64,000 nt of DNA. It comes from Adiantum capillus-veneris (taxonomy: Eukaryota; Streptophyta; Polypodiopsida; Polypodiales; Pteridaceae). The stretch covers positions 115,418,049 to 115,482,048 of the forward strand of contig CM043953.1 of the NCBI GenBank assembly GCA_014529385.2. Direction: 5' to 3'. Under the pieces are notes generated by a model. That model saw nothing but the letters and a program-made list of their open reading frames with translations. It ran no database searches and was not told the origin of the DNA. Positions 1-10,360 of the stretch are shown here, piece by piece. How positions within the stretch are numbered: the first letter of the stretch is position 1; the number at the start of each line of letters is the position of its first letter. Position numbers and translations under genes: made by a program.

Positions 1-1111
1 ATTGCGCATATGTACATACACATGCATGGTGCATCGAATAAAGGATTACCCAATTTCCATAGCCAGGTGGTTACGTGGGGCCCACATGTGTACAGGTAGG
101 ACAACATGTACATATTGGAGCGATTTTCACTATTATCAATACTAGTGTATTTTTTCTACAATAAGGAGGAGTTGGTAGCGCGTAAAACTTCTCGAGGAAG
201 CTATCCGCGGATCGACGACGCGAGGTCAGCAGGTGCGTCAGATGGCATCTAGTGGCGTCAGGAGGGCGAACGAGGTCAATATTTGCACGCGGATGAGGAC
301 GGATACAACGTGGGTGTTTTCTGGTGAGAGTTATGCAGAAAGGTCATCATTAGGACCACTTTTTGGGGCCACTTCACGTGGTGGCGAGATGCATTATTGG
401 AAAAAAGCTGAGTGCCAGGTGTGCGAATGATGCAAAAAGGTGACAACTATGCACTGCGAGGTCAGTTTTTGGCCTGTTCGGGTCCGTTTGAGGTCATCTA
501 AAAGGCCAAGGGTGCCTAACTAATAAATCTAAGTGTGGGAACTGAAAAAACAGAGAGAAGACCAAAAAAAACGTGGAGAAGAGAGGAGGAACAGCCGCAA
601 CTGTGTTTTGGCCCATTTTGGAGCCTGTTTTGGCCGTAAACTGCTCATCCGAGGTCGGATTTGAGCACTTTGACATTGTAGACTGGGGTTTTGGGCCATT
701 CCGGACGCGATGGCGCTGTCCATTTTGCCAAATTTCTCACTCTTTTTCTGCTTTTTTTCTGTGTAATCTTCTCCGGTGAGTGAAGCCTCTGCTTAACTTT
801 GTGGTTGTATCTGGTGTATTTCCTCAATACTGTGTAAACTATTTGACCCATTGGTGTTGGGCTGAGCTTCATTGAGTTTAAACAACAGGAATTTTCCTCC
901 TTTGAGCTGAATTGAGAGTGTGTGTGTGAGTGTGTATGTGTGAGTGTTGAGTGGGCAAGTGGGAAATCTCTCTCTTCTCACTCCGTCTGTGTGTTTCCTG
1001 TCTCGGCCAGGCTGGTTGTGAAGCCAAGTGATGCCCCATAATGTGTGTTTGTATCTTCCCAAGAGTGTGTGTCGGGTAGTTATAGAGGCGCTGTGTGTGT
1101 TTTCATCCCGC
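1..1111. other. No gene recognised; left flank
   Basis: I see no convincing coding region, LTR edge or RNA gene here. A GT-rich simple-repeat stretch lies at about 917-950. The reading frames crossing this stretch are short and overlap on both strands, as expected of non-coding DNA. The recognisable copia RNase H similarity starts only at about 1112, so this stretch is either unrelated flank or too decayed to read. Confidence 0.5.
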
Positions 1112-1521
1112 TCACAACGTCAGGGTATGTCTTTACATTGGTTGGTGGAGCAGTATCATGGTGTTCTAGATTACAAAATTGTGTTACTCAGTCTACTACA
1201 GAGGCTGAATATGTTGCAGCATCAGAGGCATGCAAAGAATCAATTTGGCTTAATCGACTAGTAACAGATTTGGGAATCAAAGAAGAGATGCCTGTGTTAT
1301 ATTGTGATAGTCAAAGTGCTATACAATTGGCTCACAATCCAGTTTATCACTCAAAGACAAAGCATGTGGATGTGAAGTATCATTTCATCAGGGAAATGCT
1401 CGAGGATAAGCAACTTCAGCTTGTCAAAGTTCACACCACAGAAAATCTTGCTGATCTACTTACAAAAGGACTTCCCTCAGAGAGCTTTGCGCATTTTCGC
1501 AAGCAGTTAGGTGTAGGGTAG
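1112..1521 (+). pseudogene. Ty1/copia RNase H, 3' end of pol (fragment A)
   Basis: This is the C-terminal RNase H part of a copia polyprotein, the enzyme that removes the RNA template during reverse transcription. The frame is open from 1045 to the stop at 1519, but family-like residues begin only near 1112. Readable motifs are TSGYVF, STTEAEYVAASEACKESIWL, YCDSQSAIQLAHNP and the closing KHVDVKYHFIRE block followed by ADLLTKGLP, the usual order at the end of copia pol. The upstream RT, integrase and gag are absent. A polypurine tract and an LTR start follow directly, so this is the 3' end of one element whose 5' part is lost. Confidence 0.9.
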
Positions 1522-1599
1522 TACATCACTTCTCTACATCTCTTGTATATTAGCTTGTATAGTAGCTTCTATCACACTTAAAGTACCACATTGGACTTT

Positions 1600-1806
1600 A
1601 AGTGGGAGGTTGTTGGGGTATAAAGCCCAATGTGGTTGCCCAGGTAAGTGGGCGGGCCGCCAGGTATATACACATATTCTTTTGTAAAAACCTAATAAGA
1701 ACTCACTATGCTCTACACATTACAGTAGAGCGAGTTCACCATATCGTCGTGCTCTTTTTCTCGCACTCTCTCTCGCGTCGCACTTCCGCTCGTACTCCTT
1801 CAAATA
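1600..1806 (+). repeat. Polypurine tract and partial 3' LTR of copia fragment A
   Basis: The purine run AAGTGGGAGGT (1600-1610) is followed by TGTTGGGGTATAAAGCCC at 1611, a typical plant LTR start, 90 bp after the pol stop. The LTR reads on to about 1806, where it changes abruptly into Ty3/gypsy integrase sequence. No LTR end (..CA) is seen, so the LTR is truncated by that junction. Confidence 0.75.
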
Positions 1807-1807
1807 A

Positions 1808-2520
1808 AGCAGCAAGTGTGGCACGGTTCTTGTATAAAAACATTATGACAAGATTCGGATGCCCTATTGAATTGGTATCAGACCAGGGGACACACTTTCT
1901 AAATTCTGTAATTGAGGAATTGACATCCAGGCATATGATTTTGCATAAGAAATCTACTCCATACCATCCGCAAGCGAATGGTCAGGCTTGAAGAAGATTG
2001 TGTCAGAAAATAAATCAGATTGAGATGATAAGCTAGATTCGGCTTTATGGGCTTTTAGAACAGCTTTCAAGGTGGAAACTGGAATGACACCTTTCAGATT
2101 AGTGTTTGGGGTTGAAGTTGTGGTGCCAATGGAATATGTGATGCCAAGTTTGAGGTTGTCGGTTCAGCATTGGATGAGTCCGGAGGATTCCATTTTCCAT
2201 CGACAGAAGGAGTTGCTTAAATTGGAAGAAGATAGAATTCAAAGTGCTTATTTGGTGGAAATTGGGCAAAGGAGAAGACAAGCATGGATGTCCAGGCAAG
2301 TGAAGTTTAAAATATTTCAGGTTGGAGACTGGGTGATGCTATACAATTCCAATTTGGGACCCCATCCAGGTAAGCTGAAGTTGAGGTACTTTGGACCTTA
2401 TCAGATTGTTGCAGAACAAGGTCAAGGCACATTTTTGTTGCAAGATGTTTTGGAACAAAGGTTATAAAACCTGTGAACGGGTTTAGATTGAAGAAGTTTT
2501 ATGGGAAAGTTCCTGAGGTT
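1808..2520 (+). pseudogene. Ty3/gypsy integrase, C-terminal half (element H), decayed
   Basis: The translation shows the integrase catalytic-core end with FGCPIELVSDQGTHF (second catalytic Asp) and STPYHPQANGQA just before the catalytic Glu. After a frame break near 1989 and a stop near 2023 it continues as LWAFRTAF, MTPFRLVFG and the C-terminal domain with VGDWVML and RYFGPYQIV. A further frame change at about 2440-2470 leads into NGFRLKKFYG, the usual closing motif of this domain. The start is fused to copia LTR sequence, so RT, protease and gag of this element are missing. The next reading frame continues without a stop from the integrase end. Confidence 0.85.
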
Positions 2521-3355
2521 CTCAAATGGATGGTTAACAGGGCTGAGGAAATTGGCAGTAAGAGGGTCACAGTTAGTGTTTTGGGAGTAGTAGTGGAATT
2601 TACTAGGATGGCTCTGGTAGAATTCTCTCATGGAATTGGAATTCGAAATTTTGGTCATGGATTCGCGGTCGGAGTTTGGACTGCGGAATCGGAAATGCAG
2701 ATTGAGGAACGCTGGGGGAATGTCATGGGGGAAAAATGTCTAGGAATACTCAGTAGTGGGGATAATCATTTTCAAGATATTATTGCGTCTAGTGCTGATG
2801 TTACTGAAAGGACCCGACATGAGGTGAATTTTGCATGGCGTGTCCGATTGGGTGTCAAAAGTCATTATTATGAGTACAAGGGGGCGAGAGTAGATGTGTG
2901 TTCCATCCAAGTGTGTGAGCGACGCAAGATATTGAGCGTTATGGAGAAAAAGGGGGAGAAGCTTTTTGCGATTAGTAAAGGGAAGCAAGTAGCGGGCAAG
3001 CAGGACTTTGTGTTTGAGCCAATGACACATATTCGGTCTATGAAGGTGGCGATGGAGGATTTGCTTCAGTCGCGGCAGATAGATGAACCTGTGGAGGTGG
3101 AAAGCGATGACTCCGATTCAGAAAGCTATCAAGGCAGTTGTGACACAGCGGTAGCTACGTTTGACCCTAATGAAGAGGAGACTCAGGAGTGTGTCGGCCG
3201 TTATGAATTTGTATGTTTACCATGGAAGTCATGGGTAGAAAATGAATTTGTAGAGCGGTAGTGGCTTATGCTTAAGGAAGGTGATGGTGTCATAGCAGGC
3301 GATGTGCGTTTAACACCAAAACTGGTGTCAAAGGTCTTCAAAGTCCCGTATTTGT
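2473..3355 (+). pseudogene. Unrecognised extra ORF downstream of integrase, 5' part (element H)
   Basis: The frame that closes the integrase runs on for about 260 codons to a TAG at 3259, then continues in the same frame from 3268 until Element 1 interrupts it at 3356. I do not recognise the protein. It has no obvious signal peptide or membrane segment, so an envelope-like role is not supported. It contains an acidic, serine-rich stretch (ESDDSDSESY, near 3100-3140) and, after the TAG, a segment of the form LTPKLVSKVFKVP. The rest of the ORF lies beyond Element 1 at 10357-11844 in a compatible frame. It may be an additional ORF of the retrotransposon or a captured host fragment. Confidence 0.55.
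3352..3355. repeat. 4-bp target-site duplication TTGT, left copy (Element 1)
   Basis: TTGT precedes the LTR start TGATAG and recurs at 10357-10360 directly after the terminal CCTCA. Only 4 bp match; the fifth base differs on either side. Confidence 0.75.
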
Positions 3356-4392
3356 TGATAGCCTTTTTTCGGCTCTCCATAATTGCCATAGTAAGTTACT
3401 CCACCCTACCAAATTCACCCAAACGCTATGGCTATCCCTACCATTTCACTGTACATAGGCGTGTGTGAGTTAGAGGGCTTTTCCCATATCTTCTTAAAAA
3501 CCCTCAGCTAGCTAGTCACTGGGCTAGTTGAGCCAAAAAAATAAAAATAATAAAAAAAATAAAAGTATATTATGGCCTCTTTGTGTGTAAATATTTCATT
3601 GTATATATGGCCTAAATATAGGGATTTTTTATAATTATTTTGGTATTTTATTTAAATATTCTACTTAGGTGTGTGTTTTATTAAACCTATGTACACCTTC
3701 TTTTATTCTCTTACACCATAATTATATTTTTTGACAATATTGTACATACTCTAACCTCATATTTTTCCTTTATACAAATCACTCCCACATTTTCACCCTC
3801 ACCCTCGTGAAAACAAAAAATTGATTTCTACTCATTGGTTACTTTTATTATATTATTTACTTGCATACCTTTTCCTCTTTCACCCAAAATAATTCAAGGA
3901 GAGACCATATCATATGATTCCAATATCTTTCCATATCCATAACTCCTCCATATTTTTATTATTATTTTTACTCATTATTCTAACACCATGTGCTCATTGA
4001 GCTAAAGTCCATGAATAGTCCATACACTAGTCCCACCATGTATATATTTCTTTATTCACCAATAATCCTCCTCCATGCATGGGTCAAGGGCAACTTGGAT
4101 GCTTTGTATTATAATATGACAAAGGAGGGGCTCACTCTTGGATGCATTGTACAAATTCAACAAAGGAGGGGGCCACTAAAAGACTTTTGCAGGCATAAAA
4201 AATAGGCTTTTTGGTGAGAATTTTGGCACCTATCTCCGAAGAGAAAATGTAGCCCACGCTCTGAATAATCACCTCAAATATTTTCATGATTTTTGGAGCT
4301 ACCAGCGGTGAGCTATGATTTTTTGAGTGGACCCCAGTCTGCCCACTTTTCTGACAAGTAGCCCATAGTCTTCTCTCACCTCTTTCCACACT

Positions 4393-4437
<45 letters not shown>

Positions 4438-6016
4438 TTTTCTCAATCCCTCACTCAAACCTGCACCTTCAATGGTTTCTCTCAGCTTCTTCACCATTAA
4501 CCTCCCCACTTACTCCCATAGCTCTCATATGATCTCTCCATGTACATACACCATCTCTATGCCTCTCTCTATTATCTCCAAAGTACAATTCCATCTTACC
4601 CCTTATATATATACATAAATTCAGCATGTGTACCATGCTTAACCTCTGCCAATCAAAAGATCTCATCAACGGAATTACCATTTTCATCACGATGATCAAC
4701 CTTGGCGGCGGTGGCGTAAAGAAGAGAAGACGAAGAAGAAGATCCATAGTCATTTTGAGAACCTACACAAGTGAGTTCAAGCTTCTTCAAAGCTTCACCA
4801 TCTCAATGATTCTCTTTTAATTCACCCCTCTTCCTTCATCAAATCAACTCACTCTACCCATTGTAAATGTAACATTAACTTTCTAGTGATTACTAACGAC
4901 TAACATACTAACACAAAATAGCATTGACCTAACCATAAAAGACACCTCACCTCAAGACATGTGTATAGTAACACACTCTCTCTCTCTCTTTCTCTCTCCT
5001 TACTTACTTTCACCTTATCTACCATCAATAATGCTCTCTTTTGAGCCCACACCCATGACTCAAGCAGACAAAGAAGGCCCGCAATGTTTTGATATTCAAA
5101 AAAATCATAATCGTGATTTGTTAGCTTGTAAATTAGGATTTCCAATAATCTTTATGAGGGGTCTCCAACCTATAAATAGACCCCTCTCCTTCTTGTAAAA
5201 CAACCTCCAACATCTCACATAGCACCCCAACACTCTATGCGTGAGGAGAGACTTAGGTGTAGCAACCACTTGTGAGCTTCACTCTTGGTGTGAGAGAAGC
5301 CTTCAAGCTACACATTGCAAGTGAGAGAGTGTGAGTTCCTCAAATCTCAAAACCACTATTGTATATGCTCCTTCATCATCAATAAATTGAGGTTTGGTGC
5401 ATCAAAGGCGTGATTCGACGTTTAAATCTTCGTCCTTCCATTTGTGCAATACCGTTTGGTGAATTCAAGGTGACTTGTGTATTTGAGTTTTTATCGGTTG
5501 ATCTTGATTTTAGAAAGTGTTTTAGTGTGTTTTCCATTGCCAGTTTTGTGTCCATTGTAAGAGGGTATTGTGGTGCGAGGTCTCCCACACCCTAAGACAG
5601 TGTGTGTGTGCTTTGGCAATGTTTAGCAATCACAAAGCATTGAGTGAGTTTTGTACAAGCTCTACGATTGCATCATAACGAACCATCTCCATTTGCAAGT
5701 CACAAATAAGGTATTACGCAAGATCATTTTCTCTCTCTCTTCCCTTTGCTCTAGGTCTCTCTGGTCCATTTTGGGTGTGTCTTGGTGTGAGGTTGCTTGT
5801 GTGTGTTGTGTGGTGCATCTTCTTGGTTGTGCCAAAATCTCTCTTGCGTCCTAGTTCGCATACCATAACTAGGTGGTGCCCCTATCTTGTTTGGGTTTGG
5901 CTGTGGATTTGCTGTTTTGTTGTGCTTGTGGTTGCCCCAGCCCCAATTGAGCAGCACGGGAGCCTTGAGGGGTGTTTAGAGGTCGCCTCTCTTCTTGCCC
6001 GCCCCGGACCGCCTCA
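3356..6016 (+). repeat. 5' LTR of Element 1 (LTR A, 2661 bp)
   Basis: It starts TGATAGCC and ends CCGCCTCA, matched along its length by LTR B. It contains a (CA)n run at about 4396-4436, a CT-rich run near 4975-5000, a TATA box at 5171 and an AATAAA at 5381. Those positions imply a U3 of about 1.85 kb, a short R and a U5 of about 0.6 kb. The first G+C-poor 1.4 kb carry no gene. A short ORF with a run of arginines (4626-4820) recurs in all four closely related LTR copies. Confidence 0.9.
5171..5386 (+). promoter_or_regulatory. LTR A promoter (TATA box) and poly(A) signal
   Basis: TATAAATAG at 5171-5179 sits in a CT-rich context and is identically placed in LTRs B, C and D. Transcription would be expected about 30 bp downstream. 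AATAAA at 5381-5386 is a candidate polyadenylation signal, giving an R region of roughly 200 bp. Confidence 0.6.
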
Positions 6017-6040
6017 ATTTTGGTGCCCCCACTGAGGAGC
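6017..6040 (+). promoter_or_regulatory. Primer-binding-site region, Element 1
   Basis: Four bases after the LTR end comes TGGTGCCCCCACTGAGGA (6021-6038), starting with the TGG expected opposite a tRNA CCA end. The same site occurs in Element 2 with one base changed. It does not match the common plant initiator-Met primer site, and I could not assign the tRNA. Confidence 0.6.
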
Positions 6041-6087
6041 GATTGTGTGCTTATTGTTGTTGTATTGCATGAATGCTTGAATTTCAG

Positions 6088-6130
6088 TATAATCAAGTAG
6101 ATTATATGAATCATGAAAACATGTATGACC
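6088..6130 (+). promoter_or_regulatory. Leader motif shared with Element 2
   Basis: The block ATAATCAAGTAG, followed by ATGAATCA and TGTATGA, recurs with the same order and spacing at about 15876-15916 in Element 2. The leader sequence around it is otherwise dissimilar. Its place just after the primer site would suit RNA packaging or dimerisation; that role is inference. Confidence 0.4.
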
Positions 6131-6316
6131 GAGGTTAATTTCAAGGAAAAAAAAATTGATCTAGAATATGGTTCGGATTATGCATAACATAAGAAAAGAA
6201 AAAAACATTTTCACATAAGAATCTAGAATTCATGCTGAAAGACCTTTCAAAACTTTGTGTAGTTAGTTGATGATTGTTTGAAACTAATCTTTGTGTGGTT
6301 CTAGCATTGAGAGACT

Positions 6317-7264
6317 ATGACACGCTATACCTTTGATGATATCCCAATCTTCTTCGGAAATCTAGAAGAAGATGTTGATGATTTTCTTGCTGATTTTAGA
6401 ATGGTTTGTCGTATCCTTGGTAAAAGGGATGACATTGAAAAAGGGGATTTTCTATTGCTATGCCTTAGAGGCAACGCTGAGCAATGGTTTTGGAGTATGT
6501 CTTCTCAGATTGAAGATGGGTATACCCAAATTTCCAAAGCTTTGAAGACCAGATTCTCTAAAATTCCAACAACAGAGACATCATGGGCTTCATTAGGGAG
6601 ACTTCAACAACACGGTGAAGACTACTATGCTTATGAGGAATTTTTTTCTCGTCAATGGGGAGGATGTGGATTCAGTTCTACATTTCAAGATTATGTAAAA
6701 AAGGAGCAATTTATTTCGGGTTTGTCTCCTTTCCTAAAGACTAAGGTTACTTGTAGTGGACCCTCTACCTTTGAAGAAGCGGTCACTATTGCCCGAAGGA
6801 AGTTTCACAAGTACTTCTACATCAAAAATGGTTTCCATCATGCTGGAAGAACCAACCATCATGAAAGTGTTTCTATCAAGGAGTCATCTCCTTTGCCATA
6901 CTTGTCTCCTTCTACTCCGACAAATGTTGAAGAAGTTACTTACATACCAACTGATTATTCAAGTGCTAAAGTGTGTGGCCAAGATTCAAATGTGGAATCT
7001 CTTTCTTCTACCTTTATCACAAGTATGCAAAAATTGACACAAGATATCTCAAATGGCATTGATGATTCAATAATGGATATATCCAACCCTTTGGCGGAGG
7101 ATCAATTTCTAGTCCGAGCAGACGAAGCTTCTGTGCAACATGACTCTATGGAGAATGAAGACCTTGAAGCTGGAAGCATGGATCAAGCTTTCCTAAATCA
7201 TGAAGGCCATATAAATTTTGACTTGGTGAGCCTACCCAGGTTGAATGAATTTTATGAGCTATAG
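6317..7264 (+). CDS. gag: Gag-like capsid protein of Element 1
   Basis: This 315-residue ORF is the only gene of the element. Residues about 10-165 resemble the retrotransposon Gag core: FFGNLEEDVDDFLADFRMVCRI, then a WFWSM segment, then FISGLSPFLKTKV and a closing EEAVTIARRK helix. The same order is seen in the gag of Element 2 (FFGEPGEDAELFLANFKMSCRI, FIAGLFPDLKVKV), so the two are diverged homologues. No CCHC zinc knuckle is present. The ATG at 6317 is the first in frame and follows the leader. The frame ends at TAG 7262-7264 but stays open afterwards to 7597. A capsid that packages the element RNA is the expected role. Confidence 0.8.
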   Translation: MTRYTFDDIPIFFGNLEEDVDDFLADFRMVCRILGKRDDIEKGDFLLLCLRGNAEQWFWSMSSQIEDGYTQISKALKTRFSKIPTTETSWASLGRLQQHGEDYYAYEEFFSRQWGGCGFSSTFQDYVKKEQFISGLSPFLKTKVTCSGPSTFEEAVTIARRKFHKYFYIKNGFHHAGRTNHHESVSIKESSPLPYLSPSTPTNVEEVTYIPTDYSSAKVCGQDSNVESLSSTFITSMQKLTQDISNGIDDSIMDISNPLAEDQFLVRADEASVQHDSMENEDLEAGSMDQAFLNHEGHINFDLVSLPRLNEFYEL

Positions 7265-7648
7265 TTCAAGAATTCGCTCATACAAGCTCTTGAAGATCGT
7301 AGCAGATACATCAACTTTACACAGGAGGAAGAGCAACCAATCTTTTATATCACATTCATAGTGATAGATGCAATGATGGACAACAGTAAAATCTACAAGT
7401 TTCTTCAACCGAAGTCAGTAAGTGATTCCATACCATACATCTCGCTTTGGGAAAGATATTTCAAGATCTTTGATCCTGGGGGGTGCTTATGGAAACTTTC
7501 TCAATGGAGGAGGTTTACTCAGTCACTTGATTACATCCTGCTATTGGCTCTGAGAACCTTTCATATCACACAAGGTTTCTTAATCATACAAAGATGAGAG
7601 CAGACAAAGACAGACGTTACACAATCTACATGTTGTATGATCGGATAA
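7265..7648 (+). pseudogene. Read-on frame after Element 1 gag and remnant of pol end
   Basis: After the TAG at 7262 the same frame continues to a TGA at 7595, so the ancestral gag product may have been about 426 residues with the TAG a later mutation. Further on, about 7627-7659 translates to a short MLYD..GT-stop tail that resembles the last codons of pol in Elements 2 and 3 (MLYDGT-stop). This suggests pol was deleted or replaced while its 3' end was kept. Confidence 0.45.
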
Positions 7649-7687
7649 ATGGTACATGAATGTACCATTATCTAAGGGGGGGGCTAA
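7649..7687 (+). promoter_or_regulatory. 3' hairpin and polypurine tract of Element 1
   Basis: ATGGTACATGAATGTACCAT (7649-7668) is an 8-bp stem with a TGAA loop. It is followed by AAGGGGGGGGCTAA up to the LTR start at 7688. The purine run is the expected second-strand primer. The hairpin recurs just upstream of the tract in Elements 2 and 3. Confidence 0.75.
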
Positions 7688-7865
7688 TGATAGCCGTTTT
7701 TCGGCTCTCCATAATTGCCATAGTAAGTTACTCCACCCTACCAAATTCACCCAAACGCTATGGCTATCCCTACCATTTCACTGTACATAGGCGTGTGTGA
7801 GTTAGGGGGCTTTTCCCATATCTTCTTAAAAATCCTCAGCTAGCTAGTCACTGGGCTAGTTGATC

Positions 7866-7899
<34 letters not shown>

Positions 7900-8751
7900 T
7901 ATTATGGCCTCTTTGTGTGTAAATATTTCATTGTATATATGGCCTAAATATAGGGATTTTTTATAATTATTTTCGTATTTTATTTAAATATTCTACTTAG
8001 GTGTGTGTTTTATTAAACCTATGTACACCTTCTTTCATTCTCTTACACCATAATTATATTTTTTGCCAATATTGTACATACTCTAACCTCATATTTTTCC
8101 TTTATACAAATCACTCCCACATTTTCACCCTCACCCTCGTGAAAACAAAAAATTGATTTATACTCATTGGTTACTTTTATTATATTATTTACTTGCATAC
8201 CTTTTCCTCTTTCACCCAAAATAATTCAAGGAGAGACCATATCATATGATTCCAATATCTTTCCATATCCATAACTCCTCTATATTCTTATTATTATTTT
8301 TACTCATTATTCTAACACCATGTGCTCATTGAGCTAAAGTCCATGAATAGTCCATACACTAGTCCCACCATGTATATATTTCTTTATTCACCAATAATCC
8401 TCCTCCATGCATGGGTCAAGGGCAACTTGGATGCTTTGTATTATAATATGACAAAGGAGGGGCTCACTCTTGGATGCATTGTACAAATTCAACAAAGGAG
8501 GGGGCCACTAAAAGACTTTTGCAGGCATAAAAAACAGGCTTTTTGGTGAGAATTTTGGCACCTATCTCCACTCCGAATTTGAAGCGGTGGTCAAAAGAGA
8601 AAATGTAGCCAACGCTCTGAATAATCACCTCAAATATTTTCATGATTTTTGGAGCTACCAGCAGTGAGCTATGATTTTTTGAGTGGACCCTAGTCTGCCC
8701 ACTTTTCTCACAAGTAGCCCATAGTCTTCTCTCACCTCTTTCCACACTTCT

Positions 8752-8782
<31 letters not shown>

Positions 8783-10356
8783 TCAATCCCTCACTCAAAC
8801 CTGCACCTTCAATGGTTTCTCTCACCTTCTTCACCATTAACCTCCCCACTTACTCCCATAGCTCTCATATGATCTCTCCATGTAGATACACCATCTCTAT
8901 GCCTCTCTCTATTATCTCCAAAGTACAATTCCATCTTACCCCTTATATATATACATAAATTTAGCATGTGTACCATGATTAACCTCTGCCAATCAAAAGA
9001 TCTCATCAACGGAATTACCATTTTCATCACGATGATCAACCTTGGCGGCGGTGGCGTAAAGAAGAGAAGACGAAGAAGAAGATCCATAGTCATTTTGAGA
9101 ACCTACACAAGTGAGTTCAAGCTTCTTCAAAGCTTCACCATCTCAATGATTCTCTTTTAATTCACCCCTCTTCCTTCATCAAATCAACTCACTCTACCCA
9201 TTGTAAATGTAACATTAACTTTCTAGTGATTACTAACGACTAACATACTAACACAAAATAGCATTGACCTAACCATAAAAGACACCTCACCTCAAGACAT
9301 GTGTATAGTAACACACTCTCTCTCTCTCTTTCTCTCTCCTTACTTACTTTCACCTTATCTACCATCAATAATGCTCTCTTTTGAGCCCACACCCATGACT
9401 CAAGCAGACAAAGAAGGCCCGCAATGTTTTGATATTCAAAAAAATCATAATCCTGATTTGTTAGCTTGTAAATTAGGATTTCCAATAATCTTTATGAGGG
9501 GTCTCCAACCTATAAATAGACCCCTCTCCTTCTTGTAAAACAACCTCCAACATCTCACATAGCACCCCAACACTCTATGCGTGAGGAGAGACTTAGGTGT
9601 AGCAACCACTTGTGAGCTTCACTCTTGGTGTGAGAGAAGCCTTCAAGCTACACATTGCAAGTGAGAGAGAGTGAGTTCCTCAAATCTCAAAACCACTATT
9701 GTATATGCTCCTTCATCATCATTAAATTGAGGTTTGGTGCATCAAAGGCGTGATTCGACGTTCAAATCTTCGTCTTTCCATTTGTGCAATACCGTTTGGT
9801 GAATTCAAGGTGACTTGTGTATTTGAGTTTTTATCGGTTGATCTTGATTTTAGAAAGTGTTTTAGTGTGTTTTCCATTGCCAGTTTTGTGTCCATTGTAA
9901 GAGGGTATTGTGGTGAGAGGTCTCCCACACCCTAAGACAGTGTGTGTGTGTTTTGGCAATGTTTAGCAATCACAAAGCATTGAGTGAGTTTTGTACAAGC
10001 TCTACGATAGCATCATAACGAACCATCTCCATTTGCAAGTCACAAATAAGGTATTACGCAAGATCATTTTCTCTCTCTCTTCCCTTTGCTCTAGGTCTCT
10101 TTGGTCCATTTTGGGTGTGTCTTGGTGTGAGGTTGCTTGTGTGTGTTGTGAGGTGCATCTTCTTGGTTGTGCCAAAATCTCTCTTGCGTCCTAGTTCGCA
10201 TACCATAACTAGGTGGTGCCCCTATCTTGTTTGGGTTTGGCTGTGGGTTTGCTGTTTTGTTGTGCTTGTGGTTGTCCCAGCCCCAATTGAGCAGCACGGG
10301 AGCCTTGAGGGGTGTTTAGAGGTCGCCTCTCTTGTTGCCCGCCCCGGACCGCCTCA
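7688..10356 (+). repeat. 3' LTR of Element 1 (LTR B, 2669 bp)
   Basis: It matches LTR A throughout, with TGATAGCC and CCGCCTCA ends. Visible differences are an A30 homopolymer at 7867-7896, a shorter (CA)n near 8754-8776, and ATTAAA in place of AATAAA at 9721. The 31-bp segment around 8571-8600 is present here, in LTR C and in LTR D but missing from LTR A, which explains part of the length difference. Confidence 0.9.
9511..9726 (+). promoter_or_regulatory. LTR B TATA box and variant poly(A) signal
   Basis: TATAAATAG at 9511-9519 is in the same context as in LTR A. The poly(A) hexamer position reads ATTAAA (9721-9726), a weaker but usable plant variant. Confidence 0.55.
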
Positions 10357-10360
10357 TTGT
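10357..10360. repeat. 4-bp target-site duplication TTGT, right copy (Element 1)
   Basis: TTGT follows the LTR end CCTCA and equals 3352-3355. Removing Element 1 and one TTGT leaves the interrupted reading frame open across the junction. Confidence 0.75.

Larger units (their letters stand above)
3356..10356 (+). mobile_element. Element 1: non-autonomous gag-only LTR retrotransposon
   Basis: Two long direct repeats (3356-6016 and 7688-10356) begin TGATAGCC and end CCGCCTCA, so they have TG..CA ends. They flank a 1.67-kb interior holding a primer-site region, one gag-like gene, a hairpin and a polypurine tract. No protease, RT, RNase H or integrase is present. The 4 bp TTGT occur on both sides (3352-3355 and 10357-10360). 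The LTRs closely match those of Element 2, so enzymes were probably supplied in trans by that family. The insertion lies inside the extra ORF of element H. The layout fits the class of plant LTR elements that carry gag alone. Confidence 0.9.

Noticed and set aside
2473-3261. Envelope-like protein after integrase
   Set aside because: No signal peptide, transmembrane segment or cysteine pattern is visible in either half of the ORF.
4132-4509. Minus-strand ORF with a valine-cysteine repeat in LTR A
   Set aside because: It is produced by the (CA)n run, and its length varies with the repeat between LTR copies.
10312-10356. ATG at 10312 as the start of the long coiled-coil ORF
   Set aside because: It lies in the last 45 bases of LTR B. 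The frame really continues from the sequence left of Element 1, so this start is accidental.
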